From Microvelia longipes (Eukaryota > Arthropoda > Insecta > Hemiptera > Veliidae), in NCBI GenBank assembly GCA_018340805.1, contig JACMZG010001863.1:28353717-28417716 (forward strand): a DNA stretch of 64,000 nucleotides, read 5' to 3'. This document shows, one piece after another, positions 36,572-49,398 of the stretch. The translations under genes and the position numbers were made by a program. Each line of letters opens with the position of its first letter. Position 1 is the stretch's first letter. The notes beneath the pieces are model-generated. The model searched no databases, was not told the DNA's origin, and saw only the letters and a program-made list of their open reading frames with translations.

Positions 36572-39500
36572 CACTTGTATTGCGGATTGGGTATGCCCAT
36601 TAGTATCGGTACACTTACAGCATAAAATAATAGGGTATCGGTAGTGTTATATAAAAACGTTTATAACGATTTGTTGGGACTAAGATGCGTCAACCACATG
36701 TATGTTTAATTCTTGATGTGTACTTATAGATTTTATACGCTCCTATAATTTAATTATTAAAATATAATTTTTATGGTTATGGGTGAGGAAGCCTCATTCC
36801 ATGATAGGTAGCTTGTTTTGACTTTTTTTATATTCAAATATTTGTTTATATAATTTAACTAAATCAAATTATTTATTTACCATTTTAAAGAATAAGCGTT
36901 TTAACTAATTTTGAATCCAACGTTTCCTATGACATCAAGAACGACCTTGAGCCATGAGTTTCATCCATTCCGCCAGGAATGAAATGATCGCCTGGTTCTT
37001 TGCTAAAACCTTTTAAAAAGTTAAATACCAAAACTCTAGATCACGAAACCAAATGGTTAATAAAATAATTCACCTCATCCTCAAGTGTATGGGACAATAA
37101 TTTAATGTCGATAGATTATATCGAAGAGCCTCATTTCTTGGGGCATCATTAAATAAATTAATTAATAGCCCTGTCTATAATCCGCTTTTAGCGCATCATC
37201 TGAGTCTCTTTAGGCTTTAGGAGCGATGAGAATCTCTCTTTAAAATCAATCATCTGCCTATCTAGGCAGACTGTAAACTTTTAGTCCGTTCTTAACAGGT
37301 AACTAATAATGCTCTTCTGTGGTCAATTTTCTTGATAAACTCAATTCGATATTACTCTTGTAATGTTATTTATCTTAGAAAGTTGTGTAAAATTCAATGT
37401 GCAGTTATTTTCAATTATAATATATTCCCTGCAATTTTATCATTAATTTATACTTATTATTATTAAATAAAAACTGTCAGAAAGATTATTTATATAAATG
37501 TTATAACAATTTGTTGTGTTATAGGTCAGCAAAACATGATTGTATAAGTATTTATTTTCTATTTTTTGCGTTTAAAGTGTCCTACATGCATTAAACCCCT
37601 GATTAAACTGTGTAAAAATATTGTATGTTATAATGAAACCTCTGAATAATATATGTGTACAGTACAATATTATTTATATTCTCATTATACAAACATCTAT
37701 CTATATGTAATAACGATATACCTAATTTATTTGTCGTGTTAATCTGCAATTATTTAAAATACAAATACATGTATTTATTTTTGAACATTAATTAAGTGTG
37801 CATAAATGCATCATTTTATATATTTTAAAAACATGCAATGTTGTTAACTTTTAAAAATTTAATTGGCAAAACTTAAACATTTAAAAATTGTTTTTTAAAT
37901 TTAAAAAAATAAAAATATAAAAAATATTTATTTATTTATTTATTTATAAAGTTTTACATCTTTCCCTAACAGACAATGTAAATATAATGACAATATAAAT
38001 GTTTTTTTGCTGCTTGAATATTCTTGTCCTTTTTGTGTAATATTGAAATATTATAAAATACGCGATGAAACAATCTTGTCAAATATTTTTTCCATCGGGA
38101 AATTAACAACGTCCTACATTGTACATTGTTTTATTTATGTTGCTACTGAATTTGATTTGTTTTGAAGTAACTAATATTAGTAATATGTATATTTTTAAAT
38201 TGATTTATAAGCAATAGTATTATATATCAATTATTTTCTATTTTTTTTTTTAAATTAAAATACTATTCCATTCACAAAATAGTATAACAAATATAATTTT
38301 TCAATTGCCCTATTATTTTAGATAAAGTTTTTGTTTATGAAACTATTATCGTGACTTATGCATAAAACATCCTCAAAACACGACATTATGTTTTGCGACT
38401 CTTCTCGGGGAAAGTAAAAAATTTAAGGCGAAGGAAAAATCCCGCAATGCGAAAATATTGTATGTCCTTGCTCCATTTTGTGTAAAATGTATTTCCTTTA
38501 TTTTATTAACTGTTAGTAACAATCATATTTTATTTTAAAATAAATATGCACAATAATCATGATAGAATGTAATTAAGTTTGTTTTAAACTAAGACTTGTA
38601 ACTTAATTTTTTTTGTTTTTCTTTTTGATTTATTATTGAAGCATTTTCTTTTGCTTAAAATAAAAAAATTACATGCCAGAAAAAATTAATTAGGTTTCAT
38701 ACTGTACAAATCTAGACCAAACATACCATTGTCCCAAAGTGTGTATAAATAACAAAAGATTAGCAGAAAATAAAATTAGGGCGGAAGTAATTTATTTTCC
38801 GCCCTTTTCATTGGTACATAGTTACACAGGACCAAAATAATAGCATTGCACCAAAGTGGGTGCATACTGTGGGACTAATTTAACCAACAAATGTCTTGTT
38901 AGTTGGACTGGGACTTACCAATATAATACGAAAGATTCAAATAAAAATTATAATACGGCTTTAGCATAGCTGAGGAGTAGTCTTTTTGACAAAACAGCAT
39001 GTAATGTTGCTTACTTAAGAATGACTGATGTTTTTCACTATACTACATATAAAATAAATCTTAATAAATAAAGGAGCAAATCGGACATATTGCTTACAAA
39101 CACTTTTTAACACTTTTATCAGTGAAGTTTTTTTTTTTCACTTTTCTTGCTATAAGTTAACCTTTAACAAGTAATTCACAAGCCAGATAATTAATTAGCT
39201 CCTCAACTTTGAAGCCAAAACATATTTGATAATTGAATTTACTCCCTTAACAGGTTTGTTAAGGTTGTTATTTAGTTACTAAATAACTTCATTAGCTACG
39301 ATGATGTAAAGTAACTCGTATTTCAAGTTTACTAATAAAACACTAAAAACAAGTTTATTAGTAAATGTTTTATTATTAACTGGTTGTAAAGTTATTGCTT
39401 CTCAAGTGTCTAGTCAATTTAATATCTACTTGTCTCGCCAAATGTGAATAAGAAGAAGATAAAAAAATAGAATCTAAATTACTAACTTTTAAATTGTAAT

Positions 39501-42078
39501 TTTGTTAGTAATTGAGACCTTTTATCGCGAAAGTCAGGTTACTAGTTACTTTATAGTAGCACTTGAATTTTAATAGAACATCATCTTAGGTATAATTAAA
39601 GTAACTAAAGTAATTAAGGTAGTTCAATAAATTATTATTTTCATAATATAGTTTATAGGACTAATTTATTGTAAATTTGATTATACCGTAATGCTGGTGT
39701 AATTATTATTTTCCTTTATTTGAAATTCGTAGTTGTATATATTATTGGGCATTCTATTTTATACTCAAATTTTAATTGGTTCTTAATTATTACTAAAATT
39801 TACAAACAGTCTACTGAGTTTTTTTTCCTCCAACCTAACGTATAAAAATAAAATTGTAATTATTTAATTTTTATACATATTGGTTATGTAAATTACATTT
39901 CTTCCGTTTTGATCAAAAACAATTATTTTTAGATTTTTCTATGAGGTTAAGACGTATGAGATTTTCAATGTGGATATTTTTTAAATTATTAATAAATATG
40001 TATTGTTGCGTCATAGCATTACTTAGCTGTTTCTGTATTTCGAATTATTTTTTGGGGTTTCTTGATTAAAAACCAAAATTATAAGTATAAAAAATATTAT
40101 TCTTTTAGTTATGTATGGAGTGCCAAGACAAAATTCAAATTATCATAAATAAATAAATATACAATACAATTTCTCCATGATTAAGGAGAGCTAATATTAT
40201 TACTTTGTTACTCTTTACACTGTAATGTGTAATGGAGAAATTAAAACTATAACTTGCATTACATTATTTACCTTATAACCACTAATATTAAACTAATTAC
40301 AAATTTTATCACTCCTTCAAACTAATAAATTAATTAACACGAAAGCTACCAAATATTTTTAATAAATAAACTCTTACGAAATAAACTAATTAATTTTAAT
40401 TATAACTCCGTTTGATATAACACCAAAGTTTTTTTCCCTTTAATTACTCGTGTGATTTGTCACTATTTTACTCTTGTTAATTGTAGCGTTATATTAACTT
40501 AACGTTATTTTGATATCAATTAAAAGAACTATCTTTAATAATCTGTTAAGATAGTGTGGTCACAGTTTTATGGCTACCAAGTGTTTGTTTATTTTCGGAC
40601 TTTCTCTCTTAATATTGTTGATGATTTCACAAGTTTATTGCTTGACTAATTTCCTTCCTTGTTTATAGTTAGTTAGTACATTTTTTTAGATAACCTTTTA
40701 TTACTAAAACTTCTTGCGCCTCTTCAGTTAATTTTGGTGGACACGCAAAGTATTTTTTTCCTTCTAATAATTCTTTTGTATCATTTTTATGTTTTAATTT
40801 CCTCTTATATTGTTTTAGTTATTGTTCTTATTACAATCATTATTTTAGTCGGTGAGTTATAAAAATAAATTTGTATACTGAATTATGTATTGTTTTCATT
40901 GTCTTAATAAATCATATCGTCAACAATATGTTGCTTTGAATAGTTACGTCAGTTAATTTAACAATTATGTCTTTGAATCTTAATGTTTTAATTTTGTTTT
41001 ATAATATCATTATTTAAAAGTACCTTTGATGTATGATATAAGTGGATGGATCATATTTTTAATTTTACTTTATAATAATAATTAATTTATTGCAAAATAA
41101 AACTATTACATTTAAGAAAAAATATAATACATTTAAAAATTATATTTTACGAATATATATTTTTGGGTCCCTAGATAGGTGTGACTGGCGGGATTATTAC
41201 ATTTATTTTATTATAACAATAATTATAGTTTAAAAATTAATTATTGAACTGTTAAGAATTAAATTCTAGGTAGAATAACGAAGACTTTAGTCCTTTAAAA
41301 TTATTACTTCGCTAGGCGAAACGTCTGTTGTTAATGTAAATAAACATAAAATTTTATAGGACTGAAGTCTTCATTAATCTATCTAGAAAATAATTATAGT
41401 ATTTATGAAAAAATTCTATTCCTAAATTCAAATTTGGTCTAAAAGAGCTTAAAGCCGGTCAATACCATTATAGACTTGAATAACGAATCTAAAACCTGGT
41501 ATGTTATTCATATATGTTATTCAATCTCGTTCACACGATAACTGCCATGGAGGTTGAACTCCTCAGGGGGTTGAACACGGGGTTCAACTCCTGCCTGCCC
41601 TGTTTGCAGGTACTGCAAACTAGTACCTGCTACAGTACCATAATATATTTAAGATATTAATATTAGCCATTTTCTAGCCCGTATTTCAACGTTTTTTTCT
41701 GAAAATCCTCATACATAATACATGACGGTATCACCTGGGCAAGTTACCCTGCTCGACCATGTGTAAATTTAATTAGTATATCTCATGATTATATCCAAGT
41801 CTAAAACATAATTGCTGTTAATAACTTCGTACTACATGTGTTACTGCAGTCATAAAATTGCATTGGTATGGCTTTAAATATTAAAAAACTATTAAAATTA
41901 ACTGTTTTGTTGCATTTTAATACCATCCCTACCTTTTGTTAATTATGGTTTTTATTTAGGCAGACTATTTTTTAAAAACCAATTTTATATCTGCACTTTT
42001 ATTATCGGGGGCTCATTCCTTTAATATTATTCGATATGATGAATACATTAAAAATACTTATTTAAATCGTCTTTATTA
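36572..42078. other. AT-rich non-coding stretch with small hairpins
   Basis: No gene, RNA gene or repeat family is recognised in 5.5 kb. Small structures are TCTGCCTA-tc-TAGGCAGA (37253-37270), AGGGCGGAA...TTCCGCCCT (38778-38805), an (ATTT)n run (37925-37948), and GTTTGCAG-gta-CTGCAAAC (41612-41630) next to GTTGAAC/GTTCAAC repeats (41550-41590). Confidence 0.55.
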
Positions 42079-42720
42079 CTTTTCCTTATTTGTACCTTAA
42101 GGGAAAGTGTTGTTTTTTGGGGTTTTCATAAAATTTGGAAACCGAGGTTATAAAAAAAAAAAAAAATATTTCAGCCATTTCATGAGGTTCTGAGTGGTTT
42201 TCATCATGCTGTCTGTGTCACGCATAACTCCCCCTGCGTTTGTGCTTGAGGGTAGAAACTTGGCACAAAAATCAGTTATTAGGTCTAGTTGTGTTGCCAG
42301 AAAGATGATATTTTTCAGCCTACGACAACCTATTTTGTTGAGCCTTCAAACTTTAAAACTTAGATAATTTTACCGATCGCATTAAAATTGGACAGAAATG
42401 TTTATCTGTCAAACGTTTATGTGTCAATGGTGCCACAAAATTGCATTATGATATTAGTTGCCATTTTAAAAATATGGGGTGTTAGATGTTTTTAAAATTT
42501 AACAGCCTACAAATTTAACCATCAGCTTCGGGTAATCTTTTCATTCTGAAGACGATCGAAACGAGTCCGAAGTCATAACACCCTCGACTTTATAAGAGTT
42601 ATATTCTGAGGGCGAACATAGAAATAACTAAGTAATACCACTCTAAGCTTTGCATAATCTTGACATTCTGACGACATTTTGAAGTTGTCTCGAATAGTAC
42701 CGAGGTACCATGTACCCGAT
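42079..42720 (+). repeat. Element BA, B plus A modules without the 5S core
   Basis: The element opens with a weak hairpin (TTTTCCTTATTTGTACC / TTAAGGGAAAG) and AAGTGTTGTT. B blocks include GAGGTTCTGAGTGGTTTTC, GAGGGTAGAAACTTGGCAC and TAGGTCTAGTTGTGTTGCCA with GAAAGATGATATTTTT. The A module starts at about 42530 (GGGTAATCTTTTCATTCTG, GACGATCGAAACGAGTCCG), has three iterations, and ends CGAGGTACCATGTACCCGAT. It is the clearest copy with both modules contiguous in forward orientation and lacking 5S sequence. Confidence 0.8.
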
Positions 42721-42970
42721 GTTTTGATTGATTATTATATTATGAAATAGTTTGTAAAAAGTTTAAATTAGAAACACATTCCTTTCGCATAATTTTGTCA
42801 GTTGCTTGCTCATTTTGACCGGAGCTAAGCTTAAACTAAAAAGCTAATCTTAGCATTGGAAAATTCATAGATAACGGGCGTTTTATTTATTTTATTATTG
42901 CTGTATATCGAGTTCTGAATGGTAAAATTTCGGTGATGAATGAGTAAACTAAGTTAGACCCAGATGATCC

Positions 42971-43116
42971 AAGGTTAATTAAATATACTTTATTTTGGTT
43001 TACTTCAACCATAACATTTGTTAATAGTAAATGAAATATAGTTTAACTACGTTAAATTCATCTAGTAGGTAAATTAAATGTACATCACCTTGATAATAGT
43101 TCTGTCTTACCTTTTA
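42971..43116 (+). repeat. Outlying units of the 91-95-bp tandem family
   Basis: AATTAAATATACTTTATTTT, TTTAACTACGTTAAATTCAT, CTAGTAGGTAAATTAAATG and CACCTTGATAATAGTTCTGT match units of the array at 45021-45475 in the same orientation. These units therefore flank the intervening cluster (AT tract, tRNA-like units, long inverted repeat) on its left side. Confidence 0.65.
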
Positions 43117-43207
43117 GCGAATTTCCTTTGAAAATTCGCCTAATGGGATAGGCGTCATGGCGGAATTCGAACCTCGGACCACGACACAATCCGTTTCAGA
43201 GGTCCCT
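43117..43207 (-). repeat. tRNA-derived repeat fragment with B box
   Basis: On the minus strand GAGGTTCGAATTCC (about 43158-43171) fits the Pol III B box. On the + side AGCGAATTT-CCTTTG-AAAATTCGC forms a small hairpin (43117-43139) whose GCGAATTTCCTTTG phrase is the same as in the tRNA-like units at 44071 and 44290. No A box at the right distance is seen. Confidence 0.5.
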
Positions 43208-43235
43208 TATGACGAAAAAAAAATTTTCGCGAGAC

Positions 43236-43612
<377 letters not shown>

Positions 43613-43960
43613 CGCTGAATCGAATGAAACCGGTCCGAAGTCGATACAACCACTCTAAGTGACCTAAAAATCGAAAAAACCATTGTAAATGACCGAAAAC
43701 CAAAATTTAGGTCGATAAAAAATAAATTTCGAGTAGGGTGTCGTTTTCTATGTAATTTTGGGCGCTGAATCGAATGAAACCGGTCCGAAGTCGATACGAC
43801 CACTTTAAGTGACCAAAAAGTCGAAAAAACCACAAAAATTAAAAAAAACCAAAATTACGGTCGTAGAAAATTAAATTTCGAGTAGGGTGTCGTTTTCTAT
43901 GTTTTTTGGGCCTCTGAGTTGAATACCAGTGGTCCGGAGTCAATACGACCACTCAAACTC
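43613..43960. repeat. 150-bp tandem repeat, two full copies plus a partial
   Basis: The phrase CGCTGAATCGAATGAAACCG plus GTCCGAAGTCGATAC starts units at 43613 and 43763. A third, diverged unit (CCTCTGAGTTGAATACCAG...) starts at 43911 and runs into the first tRNA-like unit. Because 150 is divisible by three, a minus-strand frame (43483-43833) stays open through two copies and encodes the twice-repeated peptide VVVSTSDRFHSIQR. No start, promoter or family supports a gene. Confidence 0.85.
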
Positions 43961-44042
43961 AGGGTACCTGGGTTCGAATCCAGGAAGGGTCCATAATTTT
44001 TTATCGTTTTTTTTACTTAATATAAGTTTACAACTAGAAAAT
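43911..44042 (+). repeat. tRNA-like unit 1 with B box and T-run terminator
   Basis: GGTTCGAATCC (43971-43981) is a perfect B box inside a five-pair T stem (CCTGG/CCAGG), followed by AAGGGTCC and then T6 (43994-43999), a Pol III terminator. AGTGGTCCGGAGTC near 43928 is a weak A-box remnant. The 5' end does not pair with the 3' acceptor half, so this is a tRNA-derived repeat and not a functional tRNA. The spacer to the next unit (TTACTTAATATAAGTTTACAA) is shared by all units. Confidence 0.65.
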
Positions 44043-44186
44043 AATTCTGGCGCGGTGGTCCGCATGTCGGGCGAATTTCCTTTGGATGCGTGCACTCAAA
44101 CCCAGAGTACCTGGGTTCAAATCCTAGTAGGGACAATAATTTTTTATCGTTTTTTTACCTAATATAAGTTTACAACTAGAAAATAA
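44043..44186 (+). repeat. tRNA-like unit 2 with A and B boxes
   Basis: A box TGGCGCGGTGG lies at 44048-44058 and B box GGTTCAAATCC at 44114-44124. The interval and the long variable region (CACTCAAACCCAGAGTAC) recall class II tRNAs (Leu/Ser type). The T stem CTGGG/CCTAG is intact apart from a G-T pair. A T6 terminator follows (44137-44142). The acceptor 5' half does not pair with TAGGGAC, so it is not a working tRNA gene. It begins exactly at the outer edge of the long inverted repeat. Confidence 0.68.
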
Positions 44187-45019
44187 TTCTGGCGCGGTGG
44201 TCCGCATGTCGGGCGTATTTCCTTTGATGCGTGTTTCCGTGCTTCTTATATAAGTTTACAACTACTAAATAAATAATTCCGGCGCGGTGGTCCGCTGTCG
44301 GGCGAATTTCATTTAGAATGCGTGTTTCCGTGCTAAAACAACCCATTTCTTGCTTATGCAAGAACCATGCCCATTGCGTGGTTCCGGTTCATGCTTTAGA
44401 ACCTAAGCAGTTACTCAACTGTCAAGCACTGCTCGTAACTCATTTTGTCTGTATTTTTCAAAGGAAATGCGCTAAATCCTTTAAAGAAACTGACTAAGCT
44501 AAAGATAAGTAACTATGCTTTAAACTAGTGCAAATAATAGTGTGTACATCTATTTTTTGAGGCATAGTTTTGTACAACCAACTGGATAATTATGCGCATT
44601 TCCTTTGAAAAATACAGACAAAATGAGTTACGAGCAGTGCTTGACAGTTGAGTAACTGCTTAGGTTCTAAAGCATGAACCGGAACCACGCAATGGGCATG
44701 GTTCTTGCATAAGCAAGAAATGGGTTGCTTAGCACGGAAACACGCATTCTAAATGAAATTCGCCCGACAGCGGACCACCGCGCCGGAATTATTTATTTAG
44801 TAGTTGTAAACTTATATAAGAAGCACGGAAACACGCATCAAAGGAAATTCGCCCGACATGCGGACCACCGCGCCAGAATTATTTTCTAGTTGTAAACTTA
44901 TATTAGGTAAAAAAAACGATAAAAAATTATTGTCCTACTAGGATTGAACCCAGGTACTCTGGGTTTGAGTGCACGCATCCAAGGAAATTCGCCGACATGC
45001 GGACCACCGCGCCAGAATT
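44043..45019. repeat. Long inverted repeat: arms about 430 bp, 121-bp spacer
   Basis: The left arm 44043-44472 is the near-exact reverse complement of the right arm 44594-45019. The 4-bp length difference comes from a few single-base indels and there are very few substitutions. Each arm contains, from outside in: a complete tRNA-like unit, a second A-box-headed partial unit (CTGGCGCGGTGGTCCG), a third (CCGGCGCGGTGGTCCG), then a unique stretch with GTTTCCGTGC, TTCTTGCTTATGCAAGAA and GGTTCCGGTTCATGC, ending at AAGGAAATGCGC. The spacer (44473-44593) is unrelated AT-rich DNA. A transcript through it would form a hairpin of roughly 425 bp. Confidence 0.93.
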
Positions 45020-45020
45020 T

Positions 45021-45475
45021 GTTATAGTGAATTAAATATATTTAACTGTATTGAGTTTATATACTACGTTATTTAATATACTTCACTTGATAATATTCAG
45101 TCATACCCTTTGTTATAGTGAATAAATATATTTTAACTGTACGAGTTATATACTACGTTATTTAAATATACTTCACCTTGATAATAGTTCAGTCATACCC
45201 TTTGTTATAGTGAATTAAATATATTTTAACTGTATTGAGTTTATATACTACGTTATTTAAATATACTTCACCTTGATAATAGTTCAGTCATACCCTTTGT
45301 TATAGTGAATTAAATATATTTTAACTGTATTGAGTTCATATACTACGTTACTTAAATATTTTTCAACTATATTTAGTTCATCTAGTATTCGCATTAAATA
45401 TACTTCACCTTGCTAATAGTTCAATCTTACTCTTTGTTGTAGTGAATTAAATTTATTTCAACTATATTGAAACTA
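45021..45475 (+). repeat. 91-95-bp tandem repeat array
   Basis: Units start with GTTATAGTGAATTAAATATA at 45021, 45112, 45204 and 45299 (spacings 91, 92, 95). A longer final unit reaches GTTGTAGTGAATTAAAT at 45436. Each holds TTTAACTGTATTGAGTTTAT, ATACTACGTTATTTAAATAT and CACCTTGATAATAGTTCAGT. The array abuts the right arm of the long inverted repeat with no gap. Related single units lie at 42971-43116. Confidence 0.9.
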
Positions 45476-46333
45476 TTCCTATATTGGAATAGATTCGGAT
45501 CTATTCCTCATACATGTCGAATCTGCCTTATAATATAACTTGTTTAGAAAACCAATTTTTTCGTTAATAATAAAATATGATTTGACAGACTTTTGGAAAC
45601 AAAATTCTAGTAAAAACTGCAGTAAAATAAAGAATTATAATTTAATTTAGAGACATTATTATTTACATGTGTATCATTGTAGAAAATATAAGTAAATTAG
45701 ACTAAAATAAAAGTATATTGATAATACTAAATGATGTAATAAAATAATACCTAAGTTGTAAAACGAAGATTTCATCACGCTGTAAAAGCTATGTGATTTA
45801 CAGTATAATTCAGTATTTATTGAAGTACTTTACAGCATTTCAATAAATAACTTTAACAACCTCACCTTTATACCATAATATTATTTGTCTGGACCGGCTT
45901 TCGGCAAAAGACCATTAACAATGCTGGCGAGTTTTAGTTGGATCTTTTATAACATCTCGAGGGGCTATATAGATAGAAATTTACCAAAAGCCAGCTTGGT
46001 ATTTTTTTTAACAAATAAAGAGGAAAGACGTGTTTAATGGTGTTTAAAATTGGATTATTTTACTTTATAGACTTGTCAGTTTTACAGTTGTATATCTGTA
46101 TCGTAAAAATATGTGGGGAACATGAAACCTCATACAATATCGAACATGCATTACGTTCTTCTGTTTTGTATTATTTCGTTATTTTTTTTTAAGAATTAAA
46201 TCTATAAATGTAACTTTATATTCTTAAAACATATGTATGAATTTCGCTTCCTTTTGTATATTTAGCATATACAAAAAATGAGCTTATAAGGTTGCTGTTA
46301 TGCAGGGGAACGTGTTTTTGGACTCCCTGATTG

Positions 46334-46336
<3 letters not shown>
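45476..46336. other. AT-rich non-coding stretch
   Basis: No gene is seen. A small set of interleaved inverted motifs (CTATTCC/GGAATAG, AGATTCG/CGAATCT) occupies 45472-45525. Confidence 0.55.
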
Positions 46337-46503
<167 letters not shown>

Positions 46504-49398
46504 TATATATTCAGAACACTTTCTCGGATTTAATTGAAATTCGGTTATTATAGTTTAATAATAGGATATAGTGAGTGACAAATAAGTTGGATACATTACT
46601 TTAAACATTGTTAAGTAACGCTAACAAGTTTTTGTGGGTGTGAACCATTGGGTTGAGCCCTTCGGCAGGCCCCTTTCACATGCCCTTTAAGAATCGCGTG
46701 TTTAAGCCCTTTATCTTAGTTAAATATTAGCAATTTGTCCTAATACTTCATGCTGAACCACTTTCCACGATTAGTTTATATTTTAAACTGATAAAATATT
46801 AACTAAAAAATATTTCATGTTTTTACTTAAATAGTAAATGCGTTTAGTTTTTATCTTATTTGTGTGTTAATGAAATTCACTGTGTTAACATTGAAAATTA
46901 AGCAGATATTAAATAGTTTAAAAAAATGTTTTCACACTGTAAATTCAAAATAGAATTTTCAGTCAAGAACTTAATCGATTAATGTGCTAATCTACACACT
47001 ACTTCTGATTGTATTAATCTTCTTCGTGCCTTCATTTTTTTAAAAGAATTTTTGAAAACCCCCAAAAAAAGATTTCCTCAGATTATCTCTTTCAAAATGA
47101 ATTACTGGCTGAGAAGATTCCTTTTTCTCCCAGATTTGCTGTTCCTGTAATCATCGAACACGAATTTTCGTGAACATAATGGATGGAATCTTTTTTGTTA
47201 ATCAGTTTTTTTCTTCTTAAGGACGCTATTACACTCTCTATCTTGCTTTATTCTGTTAAAAATACTGAAATATTGTCTTTTAAAATGCTTTGCGTGAACC
47301 CAATCACCAAGCTCTTAAATTGTTTTAATCTTTGATTTAAAATTATAAATGATTATATTTAACAAAAATTTGTAATTTCCAAACATTAGGATGTGGTTAA
47401 GTTTGAGTAACTTACCAAAGACAACTTTAAAAGTAGTTCATTAGTAAACTTTATTTGAAGTCAATGCAAAAAACAAAAGAGAAACCACTTTGATGTTATT
47501 ATTAAGTGACACTATACATCGTATTAAGTCTAACTCTCCTATTTAAAAAAAATATACCACTCCAATATTTTAATGCTAGTTAATTTTAATATAAAATGTG
47601 TCTATAAATTAGCTAAGATTCTGCTTTAATTCTTTTTGTCATTCATAATTATTTTACTTATTTAAAATGCCCAAAATGTGTTTGAAAAGTATTTTCAATT
47701 TATCAATTATTTTGACTCCAATATGAAGTTTAGGATAAGCTGGAAGGGGACTAAAGCCGTCTTGAGTCCCCTCTTAAGACTGCTTTAGAACTGAATAAAA
47801 ATGGTAAAATATTTAGTATTTATTTCATTGTTAAAATTCATAAATTAATTACTAACTAAATTAAACTAATAATTGTCTTTAAAGGTTAACAATGTAAAAC
47901 CTAATACCTTTATGAAAATAATCCTATAAATGTAAACTATCAGATATTGTGAACACGTTCAATTTTACCTTGCACTCTGAACTTGACTTTAGATTAATAC
48001 GAAGAAATTAATTTGCTTAGAATTTATAACTATAATAATAACGTGAGATATGATTATTAGTTGGAAATATGGAATGATATTACATGTTTGCTAGAGATGG
48101 TCTAAGTTAGGGGCCGTTCAGCTCGAGAGAGCTTCTTCCTGTGTTTATGTTCCTTCAGGACATCACTAAACTCAAGGGTATAACTAAATATAAACTAGTT
48201 TTATTTTTCGTGCTAGAACAACAATGAATTATTTCTTTTGTAGTTTGTTTAATTACTTAGTCTTGTAAATCTTGAGTATATGTGTACGTCGAAATAGACA
48301 AGGAGGAACCAACTACTTCTTTTAGTCCAAAACCCTGATGCTAAAATCGTGTTCCTCAAAATTCATTTTTGTGGGAGAACTAGCAAATGTTTAGTTAATA
48401 TATTTCGCTTTCTTCTCTCCTAGACATGATCATGACTATAATCATGTATTATATGTATAAAAATAATATAAATCAAGAACAAAAAAAATATCAAATTAGA
48501 AATAAGATAAAACCAAATTGAATGAAAGTGAAGAAAAAATAAAAATTTAAAACATACCTGTAAATTTAAAAATGTTCTTATTTTTAACTTATAGCGAATT
48601 ACCGAAGAAAACATATAAGCAGCGAAGCGGCTAAGAGGCCGAATGTCTTTAATTTTATTTATCCTAGTTTAATTTACTTTCTTTCTTATTACTTTTTAGT
48701 TCCTAATTTATATTATTTTTATACTTACAGATATGATTATGCGTTAAGGTAAAGTAGGCGAAATATATTCTATTAACTTAATTTTTTTTTCCGAACCAGT
48801 AAATTTTTCACTGGTTCAAATTGGCCGATTTGGGATGGTGCTCCTTCATAAATACCGGTTAATTTAGCTGTAAAGTTTTAATTTAAGTTAGACATTAATT
48901 TTGCCTAGTAAATATTTGGAATGCTACAAAAAAATCTGATCTTAAAAAGTATAGCCTATGCTATTATATATACACGATATTATATTTTATATTATATATT
49001 ATTATATATTATTATTATTATTATTTATTATTATTATTATGATATTATTATATATACACGAGATATTACTACAATGATGCGTAATTAAATCAAATGTGTA
49101 TTGATTCGTGTAAAATTATTTTTTACTGAATAGGTCATTTGAGTAATAATAGTTATAAAACAATTTAGCCTATTTAGGTCTTTTTATACATTGAAAAGCT
49201 GTATTATTTTTAAGAGCTGTTTACTAGTTAAATATCCAATGTAGCTCTATAAGGTTGTTTTTGAAGAAAATATGATTTTTTATTTTAATAAACTAAATTT
49301 CTTTTTGTATTTGTTATATTTTTTTCTGGTGGAGGGTTCATTTTATTACTATTTTCTTTTTGTTTTATTAAAATTGTATTATTATATTGTTTATACAG
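46504..49398. other. AT-rich stretch, probably intergenic or 5' intron of the 49.4-kb exon
   Basis: No exon is recognised. Structures seen are two interlocked hairpins at 47745-47788, GAACCAGT...ACTGGTTC (48793-48817), and an (ATT)n stretch (48985-49045). The last 60 bases before 49399 are T-rich, as expected upstream of a splice acceptor. Confidence 0.55.
47745..47788. repeat. Two interlocked hairpins
   Basis: AGGGGACT (47745-47752) pairs with AGTCCCCT (47765-47772). CTAAAGCcGTCTT (47751-47763) pairs with AAGACtGCTTTAG (47776-47788). The stems overlap by two bases, so they are alternative folds or a pseudoknot. Confidence 0.5.

Noticed and set aside
44048..44130. Functional tRNA gene
   Set aside because: A and B boxes and the T stem are present, but the acceptor 5' and 3' halves do not pair and the anticodon arm is not convincing. 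The sequence is repeated in tandem and in the inverted repeat.
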